NCBI GenBank assembly: GCA_030748485.1
Contig: JASMLW010000300.1
Location: forward strand, 1-36,174
Reading direction: 5' to 3'
DNA from: Pirellulaceae bacterium
Lineage (GTDB): Bacteria; Planctomycetota; Planctomycetia; Pirellulales; Pirellulaceae
Length of the DNA stretch: 36,174 nt
Below are positions 16,648 to 23,795 of this stretch, one piece after another (positions within the stretch are counted from its first letter, which is position 1; every line of letters begins with the position of its first letter). The notes beneath the pieces are model-generated. The model searched no databases. It worked only from the letters and a program-made list of their open reading frames with translations, and had not been told where the DNA came from. Position numbers and translations under genes: made by a program.

Positions 16648-17011
16648 GCGAGTTGTCGGAATCGGCGGTCGTACGCGCGGCCGACCTGTGATATGCTCGC
16701 GCGGAGACAACCCATTTCGATCTTCGGTCGTCGCGAAACGCTCCGTCGAAGAACACGACAGCCGCCAAATGTCGGCGCCGAAAGTGGCAGCGGAGGATTG
16801 CGGATGATCTTGAGACGGTGGGACATCGCGAGTGATCTGGTAAACAAACGAACCGCATCCACGTTCTGGCGAACGTAGCTACAAAGCTGCCGCTCGGTCT
16901 TCGTTCGCCCGCTCCCGTTGGTCGCTGGAGTCGAACGAGAAAACTCCCCAATCCTCAACGCCACAACTCGCCCTGCCACTGCAGGAGCGCCCATCGAGCA
17001 GAAAGTACGAC
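16648..17011. other. Intergenic region, 364 bp
   Basis: No gene is supported. The region holds a small palindrome at 16861-16876 (ACGTTC-TGGC-GAACGT), an 8-bp palindrome GTAGCTAC at 16875-16882 and the second copy of the dispersed repeat at 16889-16966. The promoter of the large FG-GAP gene should lie near its right end, but no clear -35/-10 pair was seen. Confidence 0.5.
16861..16966. repeat. Dispersed intergenic repeat, copy B, with adjacent palindromes
   Basis: The 16889-16966 part aligns with 1940-2013 over its whole length, sharing TTGGTCGCTGGA and ATCCTCAACGCCACAA. Immediately to its left are a hairpin with 6-bp arms (ACGTTC/GAACGT, 16861-16876) and GTAGCTAC (16875-16882), which copy A does not have. 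Both copies are in gene-free DNA in the same orientation. Confidence 0.7.
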
Positions 17012-20000
17012 ATGCGACATCTACTATCGATTCTCTTCGCGTTCACACTGCTCCACCCCAATTACTGTTCTGCTCAGGAGCCCCATTGGAAGCTGCGCCC
17101 GCTGAAATACAACAACCCGGGTTTGCGGGTCGACTTGGGAGTCGGACTTTGGGCATGGCCGATGCCGATGGACTACGACGGCGATGGAGACCTCGACTTG
17201 CTCGTCTCGTGTCCCGACAAACCGTCCAACGGCGTCTACTTCTTTGAGAATCCCAGTCAGGACGCCGCGGAGAAGACCCCCGTCTTCAAACCGGGCGTGC
17301 GCGTCGGCAAAACCTCGAGCAATTTCCAGGTCAGCTACGTCGCCGGCCAGCCGCGCATTCTCCACACGTGCTTTGAATTCCCTCGCGACGAGAAGACGGG
17401 AGCGTTCGACTTCGCCCGCGGGAAACGAATCTACCCCAAGAACAACGTGCACGAGAACCGCGTTCGCGCCAACATGTGGCGCTACGTGGACTTCGAAGGC
17501 GACGGTGATCAGGATCTGGTCGTCGGCGCCGGGGACTGGACCGACTACGGTTGGGACCACGCCTACGACAGTCACGGTCGCTGGCGCAATGGCCGGTTGC
17601 ACGGCTACGTCTATTTGATCGTCAACGATGGGTCGGACCAACGCCCGCAATACTCGGCGCAACCGCGGAAGCTGACCGCCGGCGGCGGAGTGATCGATGT
17701 CTATGGGTGGCCTTCACCGAACTTCGCGGACTTCGATGACGACGGCGACCTCGACCTGTTGTGCGGCGAGTTTCTCGACGGCTTCACCTACTTCGAAAAT
17801 GTCGGCTCGCGAGCCGAGCCGGTCTACGCGTCGGGCCGGAAGCTGAACGATCATCTCGGACAACCATTGACGATGGATCTGCAGATGATCACACCGACCG
17901 CGATCGACTGGGACGGCGACGGCGACTTCGACTTGATCGTTGGCGACGAGGACGGACGCGTGGCTCTGATCGAGAACACGGGGAGTCTGCGCGGCAAGCA
18001 GCCCGTTTTTCGATCCCCCGTCTACTTTCAGCAAGAGGCCGACACCTTGAAGTTCGGCGCCTTGGCGACGCCGTTCGTTTACGATTGGGACCGCGACGGC
18101 GACGAAGACATCCTCTGCGGCAACACGGCCGGCTACATCGGATTCTTTGAGAACTTGGGCTCGGCCGCGCAGGGCTCGCCAAAGTGGGCGGCCCCCGAGT
18201 TGCTCGAGGTGCGAGTGGGAGGCGCGAACGGGATCTCAAAGCCGTTTCGCATACTCGCCGGAAGCGACGGCTCGATTCAAGGACCATGCGAAGCGAAGTG
18301 GGGATACACCACGCTTTCCGTCGCCGATTGGGACGGCGACCGCGATCCCGACATCATCTACAACTCGATCCTGTCACGCGTCGGCGTGCTGCGAAACGAC
18401 GACGGCCTCCTCGTCGATACGGCGTTGGAGACGGGACAGACGGAAGCTCCGCCCCGTTGGTATTGGTGGCGCACGCTCAACAGTTCCGCGCTGGTCCAGT
18501 GGAGGACGACACCCGTCGCCGTCGACTTCAATGCGGACGGAGCGCTCGATCTGGTCATGCTCGACCAGGAGGGATACCTGACGTTGCGGGCAGGCGGCCG
18601 AGCGGCGCAGCGAATCTTCGTCGACGAGAACAACCAGCCGGTGCGGCTGAACTCCCGTTCCTGCGGCGGTTCGGGCCGCGTCAAGTTGGAGGTTGTCGAT
18701 TGGGATGACGACAAGCGACCGGACGTGCTGATCAACTCAGAGAACGCGACGTGGTACCGAAACTGTGAGAATCGCGGCGGCAAGATCGTGCTGAAGCGAG
18801 TCGGCAATCTGGCGAGACGAAACGTCGCCGGTCACACGTCGAGCCCCGCCGCCTGTGACTTCGACATGGACGGCCAACCCGACTTGCTCGTCGGCGCCGA
18901 AAACGGACGACTCTACTACATCGCTCACGACGACTGCATTGAGTACGCGGGGAAGAACGTGGTCGCCGCCAAACCCAAAGCCAAGGCCAAACCGAGGTTT
19001 CCCGGCTTCGTCAAGGAAGAGTTCGTCTTCACGAAGGCGAGTTTCCCGGAATGCCATGCGTCGACCATTTGTGAAACCAGCCGCGGGTTGGTCGCCGCCT
19101 GGTTCGGAGGCGCAAAGGAAGGTCGTGCGGACGTCGGCGTGTGGGTCAGCTACCACGACGGCTCGCGTTGGTCGTCCCCGCAGCAATGGGCCACTGGCGT
19201 ACAGCATGATGGCCGGCGGCACCCGTGCTGGAATCCCGTACTGTTTCAACCGCCGGGAGACGCGCCGACCTTGCTCTTCTTCAAAGTCGGTCCAAATCCG
19301 CGCGAGTGGTGGGGCGAGATGATGGTCAGCTACGACCGCGGGCGGACGTTTCGCCGGCGACGTCGACTGCCCGCGGGAATCGACGGGCCCGTGCGATGCA
19401 AGCCGATCCTGCTGGATGACGGCGAGTTGCTGTGCGGGTCGTCGACCGAGTACGACGGTTGGCGAGTGCATTTTGAAGCGACCAGATTGATCGATGGTGA
19501 ACCGAGTGGTTGGAATCGTGTGGGGCCAATCAACACCGCGAAGGAGTTCAACGCAATTCAGCCGACGTTTCTTCGGCACGCCGATGGACGACTCCAAGCG
19601 CTGTGCCGTACGAAAGAGAGCGTGATCGTCACTAGCTTCTCAGCGGACCGCGGTAAGACCTGGTCCAAGTTGACCGCGATCGATCTGCCCAATCCCAATT
19701 CGGGTATTGAAGTCGTCACGCTCAAAGATGGTCGGCACCTGTTGATTTACAACCATCTGGGGAGCGGCAAAACGGGGTGGGGCCGCCGCGGACTGCTCAA
19801 CTTGGCGATCTCCGACGATGGGTTGAAGTGGCGCAAGGTCGCTGTGCTCGAGCAGCAGGAGGGCGCCGAGTTCAGCTACCCCGCCATCATTCAGGCAGCC
19901 GACGGCTTCGTCCACATGACCTACACGTGGAAACGCCAACGCGTCAAGCACGTTGTTGTCGATCCGCAAAAGATGAAAACGGGAGCCGTGTTGACGAAGG

Positions 20001-20020
20001 GCGCTTGGCGCAATGACTAA
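17012..20020 (+). CDS. Secreted FG-GAP/VCBS repeat protein fused to a sialidase-like BNR domain
   Basis: A 1002-residue exported protein. Residues 1-22 form a signal peptide. Residues about 45-640 hold at least nine FG-GAP/VCBS calcium-loop motifs with the pattern D-x-D-G-D-x-D-[IL]-[IL]-V (for example 'DYDGDGDLDLL', 'DWDGDGDFDLI', 'DFDDDGDLDLL'), arranged as beta-propeller blades. A Lys/Ala/Pro-rich linker ('KPKAKAKPRF') near 650-660 leads to a second domain (about 660-1002) with Asp-box-like motifs 'SYDRGRTF', 'SADRGKTW' and 'SDDGLKW', the hallmark of the sialidase/BNR propeller. An exo-sialidase or other exo-glycosidase or esterase role is possible, but I did not verify the arginine triad. 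This two-propeller architecture suggests an outer-surface protein that binds and perhaps trims glycans. The ribosome site is weak. Confidence 0.88.
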   Translation: MRHLLSILFAFTLLHPNYCSAQEPHWKLRPLKYNNPGLRVDLGVGLWAWPMPMDYDGDGDLDLLVSCPDKPSNGVYFFENPSQDAAEKTPVFKPGVRVGKTSSNFQVSYVAGQPRILHTCFEFPRDEKTGAFDFARGKRIYPKNNVHENRVRANMWRYVDFEGDGDQDLVVGAGDWTDYGWDHAYDSHGRWRNGRLHGYVYLIVNDGSDQRPQYSAQPRKLTAGGGVIDVYGWPSPNFADFDDDGDLDLLCGEFLDGFTYFENVGSRAEPVYASGRKLNDHLGQPLTMDLQMITPTAIDWDGDGDFDLIVGDEDGRVALIENTGSLRGKQPVFRSPVYFQQEADTLKFGALATPFVYDWDRDGDEDILCGNTAGYIGFFENLGSAAQGSPKWAAPELLEVRVGGANGISKPFRILAGSDGSIQGPCEAKWGYTTLSVADWDGDRDPDIIYNSILSRVGVLRNDDGLLVDTALETGQTEAPPRWYWWRTLNSSALVQWRTTPVAVDFNADGALDLVMLDQEGYLTLRAGGRAAQRIFVDENNQPVRLNSRSCGGSGRVKLEVVDWDDDKRPDVLINSENATWYRNCENRGGKIVLKRVGNLARRNVAGHTSSPAACDFDMDGQPDLLVGAENGRLYYIAHDDCIEYAGKNVVAAKPKAKAKPRFPGFVKEEFVFTKASFPECHASTICETSRGLVAAWFGGAKEGRADVGVWVSYHDGSRWSSPQQWATGVQHDGRRHPCWNPVLFQPPGDAPTLLFFKVGPNPREWWGEMMVSYDRGRTFRRRRRLPAGIDGPVRCKPILLDDGELLCGSSTEYDGWRVHFEATRLIDGEPSGWNRVGPINTAKEFNAIQPTFLRHADGRLQALCRTKESVIVTSFSADRGKTWSKLTAIDLPNPNSGIEVVTLKDGRHLLIYNHLGSGKTGWGRRGLLNLAISDDGLKWRKVAVLEQQEGAEFSYPAIIQAADGFVHMTYTWKRQRVKHVVVDPQKMKTGAVLTKGAWRND

Positions 20021-20023
20021 GGG

Positions 20024-20147
20024 CTAGAGGCGGTTTCAAAACCTTGTACGATGGCCTTCCAGGGCCGTCGATTTTGGAAATCCTCGGGAAACGACGGCCT
20101 TGGAAGGCCATCGTACGGCAAGACATCGGTTTTGAAATGCGCTCTAG
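20024..20147. repeat. 124-bp long-palindrome element, left copy
   Basis: One of two near-identical 124-bp elements. It runs from CTAG at 20024 to CTAG at 20147; the left end (CTAGAGGCGGTTTC...) is the imperfect reverse complement of the right end (...GAAATGCGCTCTAG). Inside, arms at 20045-20069 and 20091-20115 pair over 25 bp with one mismatch around a 21-nt centre. The left copy begins 4 bp after the stop of the FG-GAP gene, so its hairpin could also end that transcript. No terminal duplication of a target site is certain. Confidence 0.85.
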
Positions 20148-20202
20148 TGACTAAGGAATGACGAGGGCCGAATGACTAGAGGGGGGAAGGACGTAGACGT
20201 TT

Positions 20203-20258
20203 CAGAGGGGCGTTTACGCCCCCATCCGCCGCAGGCGGCATAGGGCGTAAACGCCCCT
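20203..20258. repeat. Palindromic GC element, inner left
   Basis: AGGGGCGTTTACGCCC (20206-20221) and GGGCGTAAACGCCCCT (20243-20258) are perfect 16-bp inverted arms around a GCCGC-AGGCGGC hairpin. About 40 bp of it recur in inverted orientation at 20907-20946, so the two flank the tandem array as an inverted pair. Confidence 0.85.
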
Positions 20259-20546
20259 GGTCGTGCGCGGCGGCCAAGGCGCCAAGATCATCGAGAAGCG
20301 TGTCGAGGACCCATTGAAGTGGGTAATCGTAGGTCGTAGGACGGGTCTCCAGGCGTCGCCAGGCCCGTCTAATGGAACGAGCAATCGACGGGCAAGCCAG
20401 CAATCGACGATCCCCAGCCGAGCAAGATTCCAGACCCGGCGATTGAGTTTCCTTTGGAGATAGTTTCCGGAAGCTCCCGGGGTGGCTGTCGAATCGGGTT
20501 GGGGCCCCCGACGGAAGCGAAGACGAGGCGGCGCGGCTCGTGAGGT
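20259..20546. other. Unassigned spacer within the repeat island
   Basis: Between the left inverted element and the tandem array are 288 bp with no start, ribosome site or recognised domain. Open frames run through on both strands because of base composition; I do not claim a gene. Confidence 0.4.
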
Positions 20547-20853
20547 GGGACGCGATGGCGCGGGGCGACGCGAGTGTGGGACGCGGTGGCGCGGGGCGAC
20601 GTGGGTGTGGAACGCGATGGCGCGGAGCCACGTGAGAATGGGACGCGGTGGCGCGGGGCGACGCGAGTGGGACACGATGGCGCGGAGCCACGTGAGAATG
20701 GGACGCGGTGGCGCGGAGCCACGTGAGAATGGGACGCGGTGGGCGGGGTAACGCGAGAATGGAGCGCGATGGCGCGGGGTAACGCGAGTGTGGGACACGA
20801 TGGCGCGGAGCCACGTGAGAATGGGACGCGGTGGCGCGGGGCGACGCGAAAAT
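20547..20853. repeat. Tandem array of ten units, about 31 bp each
   Basis: Ten units with starts at 20547, 20578, 20609, 20640, 20669, 20700, 20731, 20761, 20792 and 20823. Eight are 31 bp, one is 29 and one is 30. Each opens with GGGACGCGGTGGCGCGG or a close variant, then GGCGACGCGAGT or AGCCACGTGAGAAT. Units alternate between two sub-types. The array is contiguous, with no spacers. Because 31 is not a multiple of 3, the same peptide-like pattern appears in all three minus frames, giving long but meaningless Pro/Arg/Ser open frames. Confidence 0.92.
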
Positions 20854-20906
20854 GGAGCGTTGGTTGCAGCGGGAACGCCTGGTTCACCCGCCCTCAAGGG
20901 CGGGCC

Positions 20907-20946
20907 TATGCCGCCTGCGGCGGAATGGGGCGTAAACGCCCCTCTG
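20907..20946. repeat. Inverted copy of the inner GC element
   Basis: About 40 bp that are the reverse complement, with small differences (for example CCCCATT against CCCCCAT), of 20203-20241. It carries GCCGCCTGCGGCGG and GGGCGTAAACGCCCC. Together the two form an inverted pair enclosing the tandem array. Confidence 0.85.
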
Positions 20947-20982
20947 GCTCCTTGACTTGCCGGCGTCCCGCCTCGTTAGTCA

Positions 20983-21106
20983 TTAGAGGGCATTTCAAAA
21001 CCTTGTACGATGGCCTTCCAAGGCCGTCGGTTTTGGAAATCCTCGGGAAACGACGGCCTTGGAAGGCCATCGTACGGCAAAACATCGGTTTTGAAATGCG
21101 CTCTAG
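20983..21106. repeat. 124-bp long-palindrome element, right copy
   Basis: It has the same length and orientation as 20024-20147, with only about half a dozen differences over 124 bp. Its arms at 21005-21029 and 21051-21075 are a perfect 25-bp inverted repeat around a 21-nt centre. The right end is CTAG at 21103-21106, 19 bp before the stop of the minus-strand WecG-like gene, so it could act as that gene's terminator as well. Confidence 0.9.
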
Positions 21107-21124
21107 TCATTAGTCATTCCTTCG

Positions 21125-21892
21125 TCATTCCACAAACATCTCTTCCCAGACGAGTTGTGGAAAAATAAAGCCGTCGCGAGCGTATCGTTTGGCGAGCCGT
21201 TTGGGCTCGGAACAGACGCGATGGAACCACTCCATGCCGATTCTTCGCATCCAATGCGGGGCGCGGCCTTTCTCGCCGGCTAGGAAGTCGATCGTCGCGC
21301 CGACGCACAGCGCCACCTTGGCTCGCAATTGGCTGCGGTGTCGATACGTCCAGATTTCTTGTTTCGGCGCGCCGAGCCCGACGACCAGCACGTCCGGGCT
21401 GGCCGCATTCACCCGTTGAATGATTCGACCGCATTCATTCTCATCGTATTCAAAACCGAGCGGCGGGCTGAGCGTGTCGACTACCGAGACGTGAGGCCAC
21501 CGGCATTCGATCCGCTCGGCGGCGACTTCGGCGACACCCGGCATCGCTCCCAGCAGAAACACGGACAATTTGCGTGGACGGTCCCAGTACTTGAACAAGG
21601 CCGGTGTCAGATCAGAACCGGAGACGAGTTGCGGGATCGGGCGACCGAGTAACTTCGACGCCCACAGGATAGGGCGGCCATCGGCGACGACTAGGTGAGC
21701 TGACTTGTACGCTCGCTGCAGGTGGACATCGTGTTGCAGCATCACGGCGTGGTCGACGTTCGGCGTCACCACGTAGCGGCATTGCTCCCACGGATCGAAC
21801 GCCCACTGGGAGACCAACCTGACCGTCTCTTGAAATGTCAGCGCGTCGATGTCGACTCCGAACATCGAAACTCGCTTCTGCGCCGTCGCGTC
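21125..21892 (-). CDS. WecG/TagA/CpsF-family glycosyltransferase (GT26)
   Basis: A 255-residue cytoplasmic or membrane-associated transferase. ATG 21892 is chosen because GGAG lies 6 nt upstream; the longer frame to 22126 runs through REP-like DNA. Family features are 'TPNVDHAVMLQHD', 'LVVADGRPILWASKLLG' with the conserved Asp, 'GSDLTPALF', 'VVGLGAPKQEIW' and the C-terminal 'CVGATIDFLAG' and 'RAPHWMRRIGMEWFHRV'. The family transfers N-acetylmannosamine or a related sugar from UDP to an undecaprenyl-diphosphate-linked acceptor. It lies downstream of the O-antigen-ligase-like gene on the same strand, so the two are probably co-transcribed; the 166-bp gap holds REP-like repeats. Confidence 0.92.
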   Translation of the reverse strand, partial: DATAQKRVSMFGVDIDALTFQETVRLVSQWAFDPWEQCRYVVTPNVDHAVMLQHDVHLQRAYKSAHLVVADGRPILWASKLLGRPIPQLVSGSDLTPALFKYWDRPRKLSVFLLGAMPGVAEVAAERIECRWPHVSVVDTLSPPLGFEYDENECGRIIQRVNAASPDVLVVGLGAPKQEIWTYRHRSQLRAKVALCVGATIDFLAGEKGRAPHWMRRIGMEWFHRVCSEPKRLAKRYARDGFIFPQLVWEEMFVE

Positions 21893-21950
21893 CATAGAAA
21901 TCTCCGCGCAATCATACGTCGCGGATCTCGGCGGCAACCGTGTTTTGTAG

Positions 21951-22049
21951 GCCGGACAGGGGCGAAGCGCCGTTCCGGCAGCGCAGTTATCGATGAACGA
22001 TCTATCCGCGCTCGCCGAAGCGCCGTTCCGGCGGACGCAGCTATCGATG
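21951..22049. repeat. REP-like palindrome and repeated tail
   Basis: The first unit (21951-21979) is an imperfect 29-bp palindrome opening GCCGGAC and closing GTTCCGGC, resembling bacterial REP/BIME elements. Its right half, CGAAGCGCCGTTCCGGC, recurs at 22016-22032, and both copies are followed by a near-identical (C)AG(T/C)TATCGATG. A third partial element, GGCCGGATGCAG, lies at 22061-22073. It lies between the ligase-like gene and the WecG-like gene. Confidence 0.7.
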
Positions 22050-22058
22050 TGGGCCAGA

Positions 22059-23441
22059 CTAGGCCGGATGCAGTTGACCTCTACGCTCGACCGCCTTCGC
22101 GGCCGCGGCGCCGCGGACGGGCTCAAACTGCAACGACAGACTCGCCGTCACGCCGGCGACAAAAAACATCAGCGCGTTGACCATCGCAATGACCGATACA
22201 TCGTGAAACATCCCGTTAATCGATACCGCGGCGAGGCAGGCGAGCATCAGGAGGCCGACCGGCTTGGCCCAGTCGGGAGCCGACCGCGACGCCGCCAGTC
22301 GCCAAGCCCGCCGAGCTAACGCGATCAGCATCGCCGCGTAGGCGGAGAGCCCGATGATTCCCGTCTCGCACAGCAGCGCCAGAAACACATTGTGCTGCAC
22401 GTAACCGCGGGCGACTTCCAGCGCCATGTCGCTTCTGCGCGCATTGATATACTCGATGCTCGCTTCTGAATACTGCCGAAATCCACAACCGAACAGCGGC
22501 CGCTCGCGAAACATCTGCCAAGCGATGTCCGCCAGCAGCGGTCGTAGCTTCGCCGACTGCGACATGTGGTGAACGCTCACATCCTTGTCTCGCTTGAACG
22601 CGCTTAAGCTACTCCAACTCGCCCCCAGCGCGCCGATCGCCAGAATGGATCCCAGCACGATCGCGCCGATCCGCTGGTTTTTGGGGAGAGGAAACAACGC
22701 AAAGATTCCAATGACTGCGATCGCTCCCAGCCAGACGCTGCGAGTCAGCGTAGCGTAGAGGCCCGCCGAAACGAGCACTCCCGCCGCCACTATCATTGTC
22801 CGCCGCGAAGTTGGGCGATGAATGAAAAACAAAGCCGCCCCAGCTCCCAGCGCGACTGACAGGTAGATGCCGTTGCCGATCGGATTCAACAGCGGGCCTC
22901 GAGCGCGACCAAAGAACTCTTCGTAGGCGGTCGAGCTGATATAGCGGGGAAATACAACGCCGTGCCATCCTCGCCATTCCGCAATCCCCGTCGCCGCCAG
23001 GCAGAATCCGATGGCGAGCAGGCAATGTAGGATCGTCCGCGTCGCCCGTTCATCCAAGGGCGATTGCCTGAGAATCCAATAGAAGGCGGCCGGCAAGCCA
23101 AACAGAAAAACCCACGTGCTCACCGCGTCGCCGCCATGCATGATGCTGCTGACGAGCAACACGGCCAGGAAAAAGGCAATCGCACCGTCATCAAACGTCA
23201 ACGGTTTTGGATCGGTTCGCCGCCAAAATCGATGAGCCACATAGAGTCCGATCAGGCCTAGCAGTGCGACTCGGTCGATCGTGATTGGAGCCGGCCCGAC
23301 ATCGATGTTGAAGAACGGATGTCCCAACCAGACGCCGGCGGCCAGTGCGATCGCGCCGATTCCGTGCAATCCGCCGTAACGAAGCGCCACCGCCATCCAG
23401 ATCAGAGCGACGACGCCGGCGATGGAGAAGACAAGAGTCAT
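22059..23441 (-). CDS. O-antigen ligase / Wzy-type polysaccharide polymerase-like membrane protein
   Basis: A 460-residue polytopic membrane protein with about 11-12 hydrophobic helices. The large external loop near residues 290-370 carries the Wzy_C/WaaL signature: a cluster of basic residues ('RARRSDM', 'FGCGFRQY'), then 'QHNVFLALLCETGIIGL', matching the HNxxLxxxxExG pattern of the ligase/polymerase family (PF04932). Such proteins join or polymerise lipid-carrier-linked glycans at the outer face of the membrane. The C-terminal four residues read into repeated DNA (22059-22073), so the exact end is a bit unusual. It is divergent from the acyltransferase at 23796 and upstream of the WecG-like gene. 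I cannot tell ligase from polymerase. Confidence 0.87.
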   Translation of the reverse strand: MTLVFSIAGVVALIWMAVALRYGGLHGIGAIALAAGVWLGHPFFNIDVGPAPITIDRVALLGLIGLYVAHRFWRRTDPKPLTFDDGAIAFFLAVLLVSSIMHGGDAVSTWVFLFGLPAAFYWILRQSPLDERATRTILHCLLAIGFCLAATGIAEWRGWHGVVFPRYISSTAYEEFFGRARGPLLNPIGNGIYLSVALGAGAALFFIHRPTSRRTMIVAAGVLVSAGLYATLTRSVWLGAIAVIGIFALFPLPKNQRIGAIVLGSILAIGALGASWSSLSAFKRDKDVSVHHMSQSAKLRPLLADIAWQMFRERPLFGCGFRQYSEASIEYINARRSDMALEVARGYVQHNVFLALLCETGIIGLSAYAAMLIALARRAWRLAASRSAPDWAKPVGLLMLACLAAVSINGMFHDVSVIAMVNALMFFVAGVTASLSLQFEPVRGAAAAKAVERRGQLHPA

Positions 23442-23795
23442 GTTGAAGAACGGTGACGGCGTAAGTGTGAGTTAACCCGACGCGTTGTCTTACCGTACCT
23501 TGGAGAATCGAGCGCCTCGATGTTTCCCCCGTTCGCGGCGGTCGCTCCGCCCGCGCACTCGCGCGAAACGGAATGTTGCTTGCCACTCGCGCAGTCGGTC
23601 CGCCCCGCGCATCCCGAACAGGTCTGGCGGTGATTGCAGGGCGATTCGAGCCGCTCCGCTTCGGCCGCTTGCATCCCGACGCGCGTAACCGAGAGTTGCC
23701 TATCGATTTGCGACTGTGCGCGCCGATCCCGGCCCCGCGGAGCCGCGCGTGACGATGCGAATTCCGACCAGCAACACTCTGTCGATGGACGTCAA
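23442..23795. other. Divergent intergenic region of the polysaccharide cluster, 354 bp
   Basis: This should hold promoters for both arms of the cluster. No consensus -35/-10 pair and no operator was clear. Open frames here (for example 23438-23674 on the minus strand) have no ribosome site or domain. Confidence 0.45.

Noticed and set aside
20547..20853. CRISPR array
   Set aside because: The units are contiguous with no unique spacers and no cas genes are present.
20176..20897. Long minus-strand frames reading Pro/Arg/Ser-rich repeats
   Set aside because: They are a by-product of the tandem array; the unit length of about 31 bp keeps all three frames open and none has a ribosome site or domain.
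21893..22126. Longer N-terminus for the WecG-like protein
   Set aside because: It runs through REP-like palindromes and low-complexity sequence; ATG 21892 has a good GGAG site.
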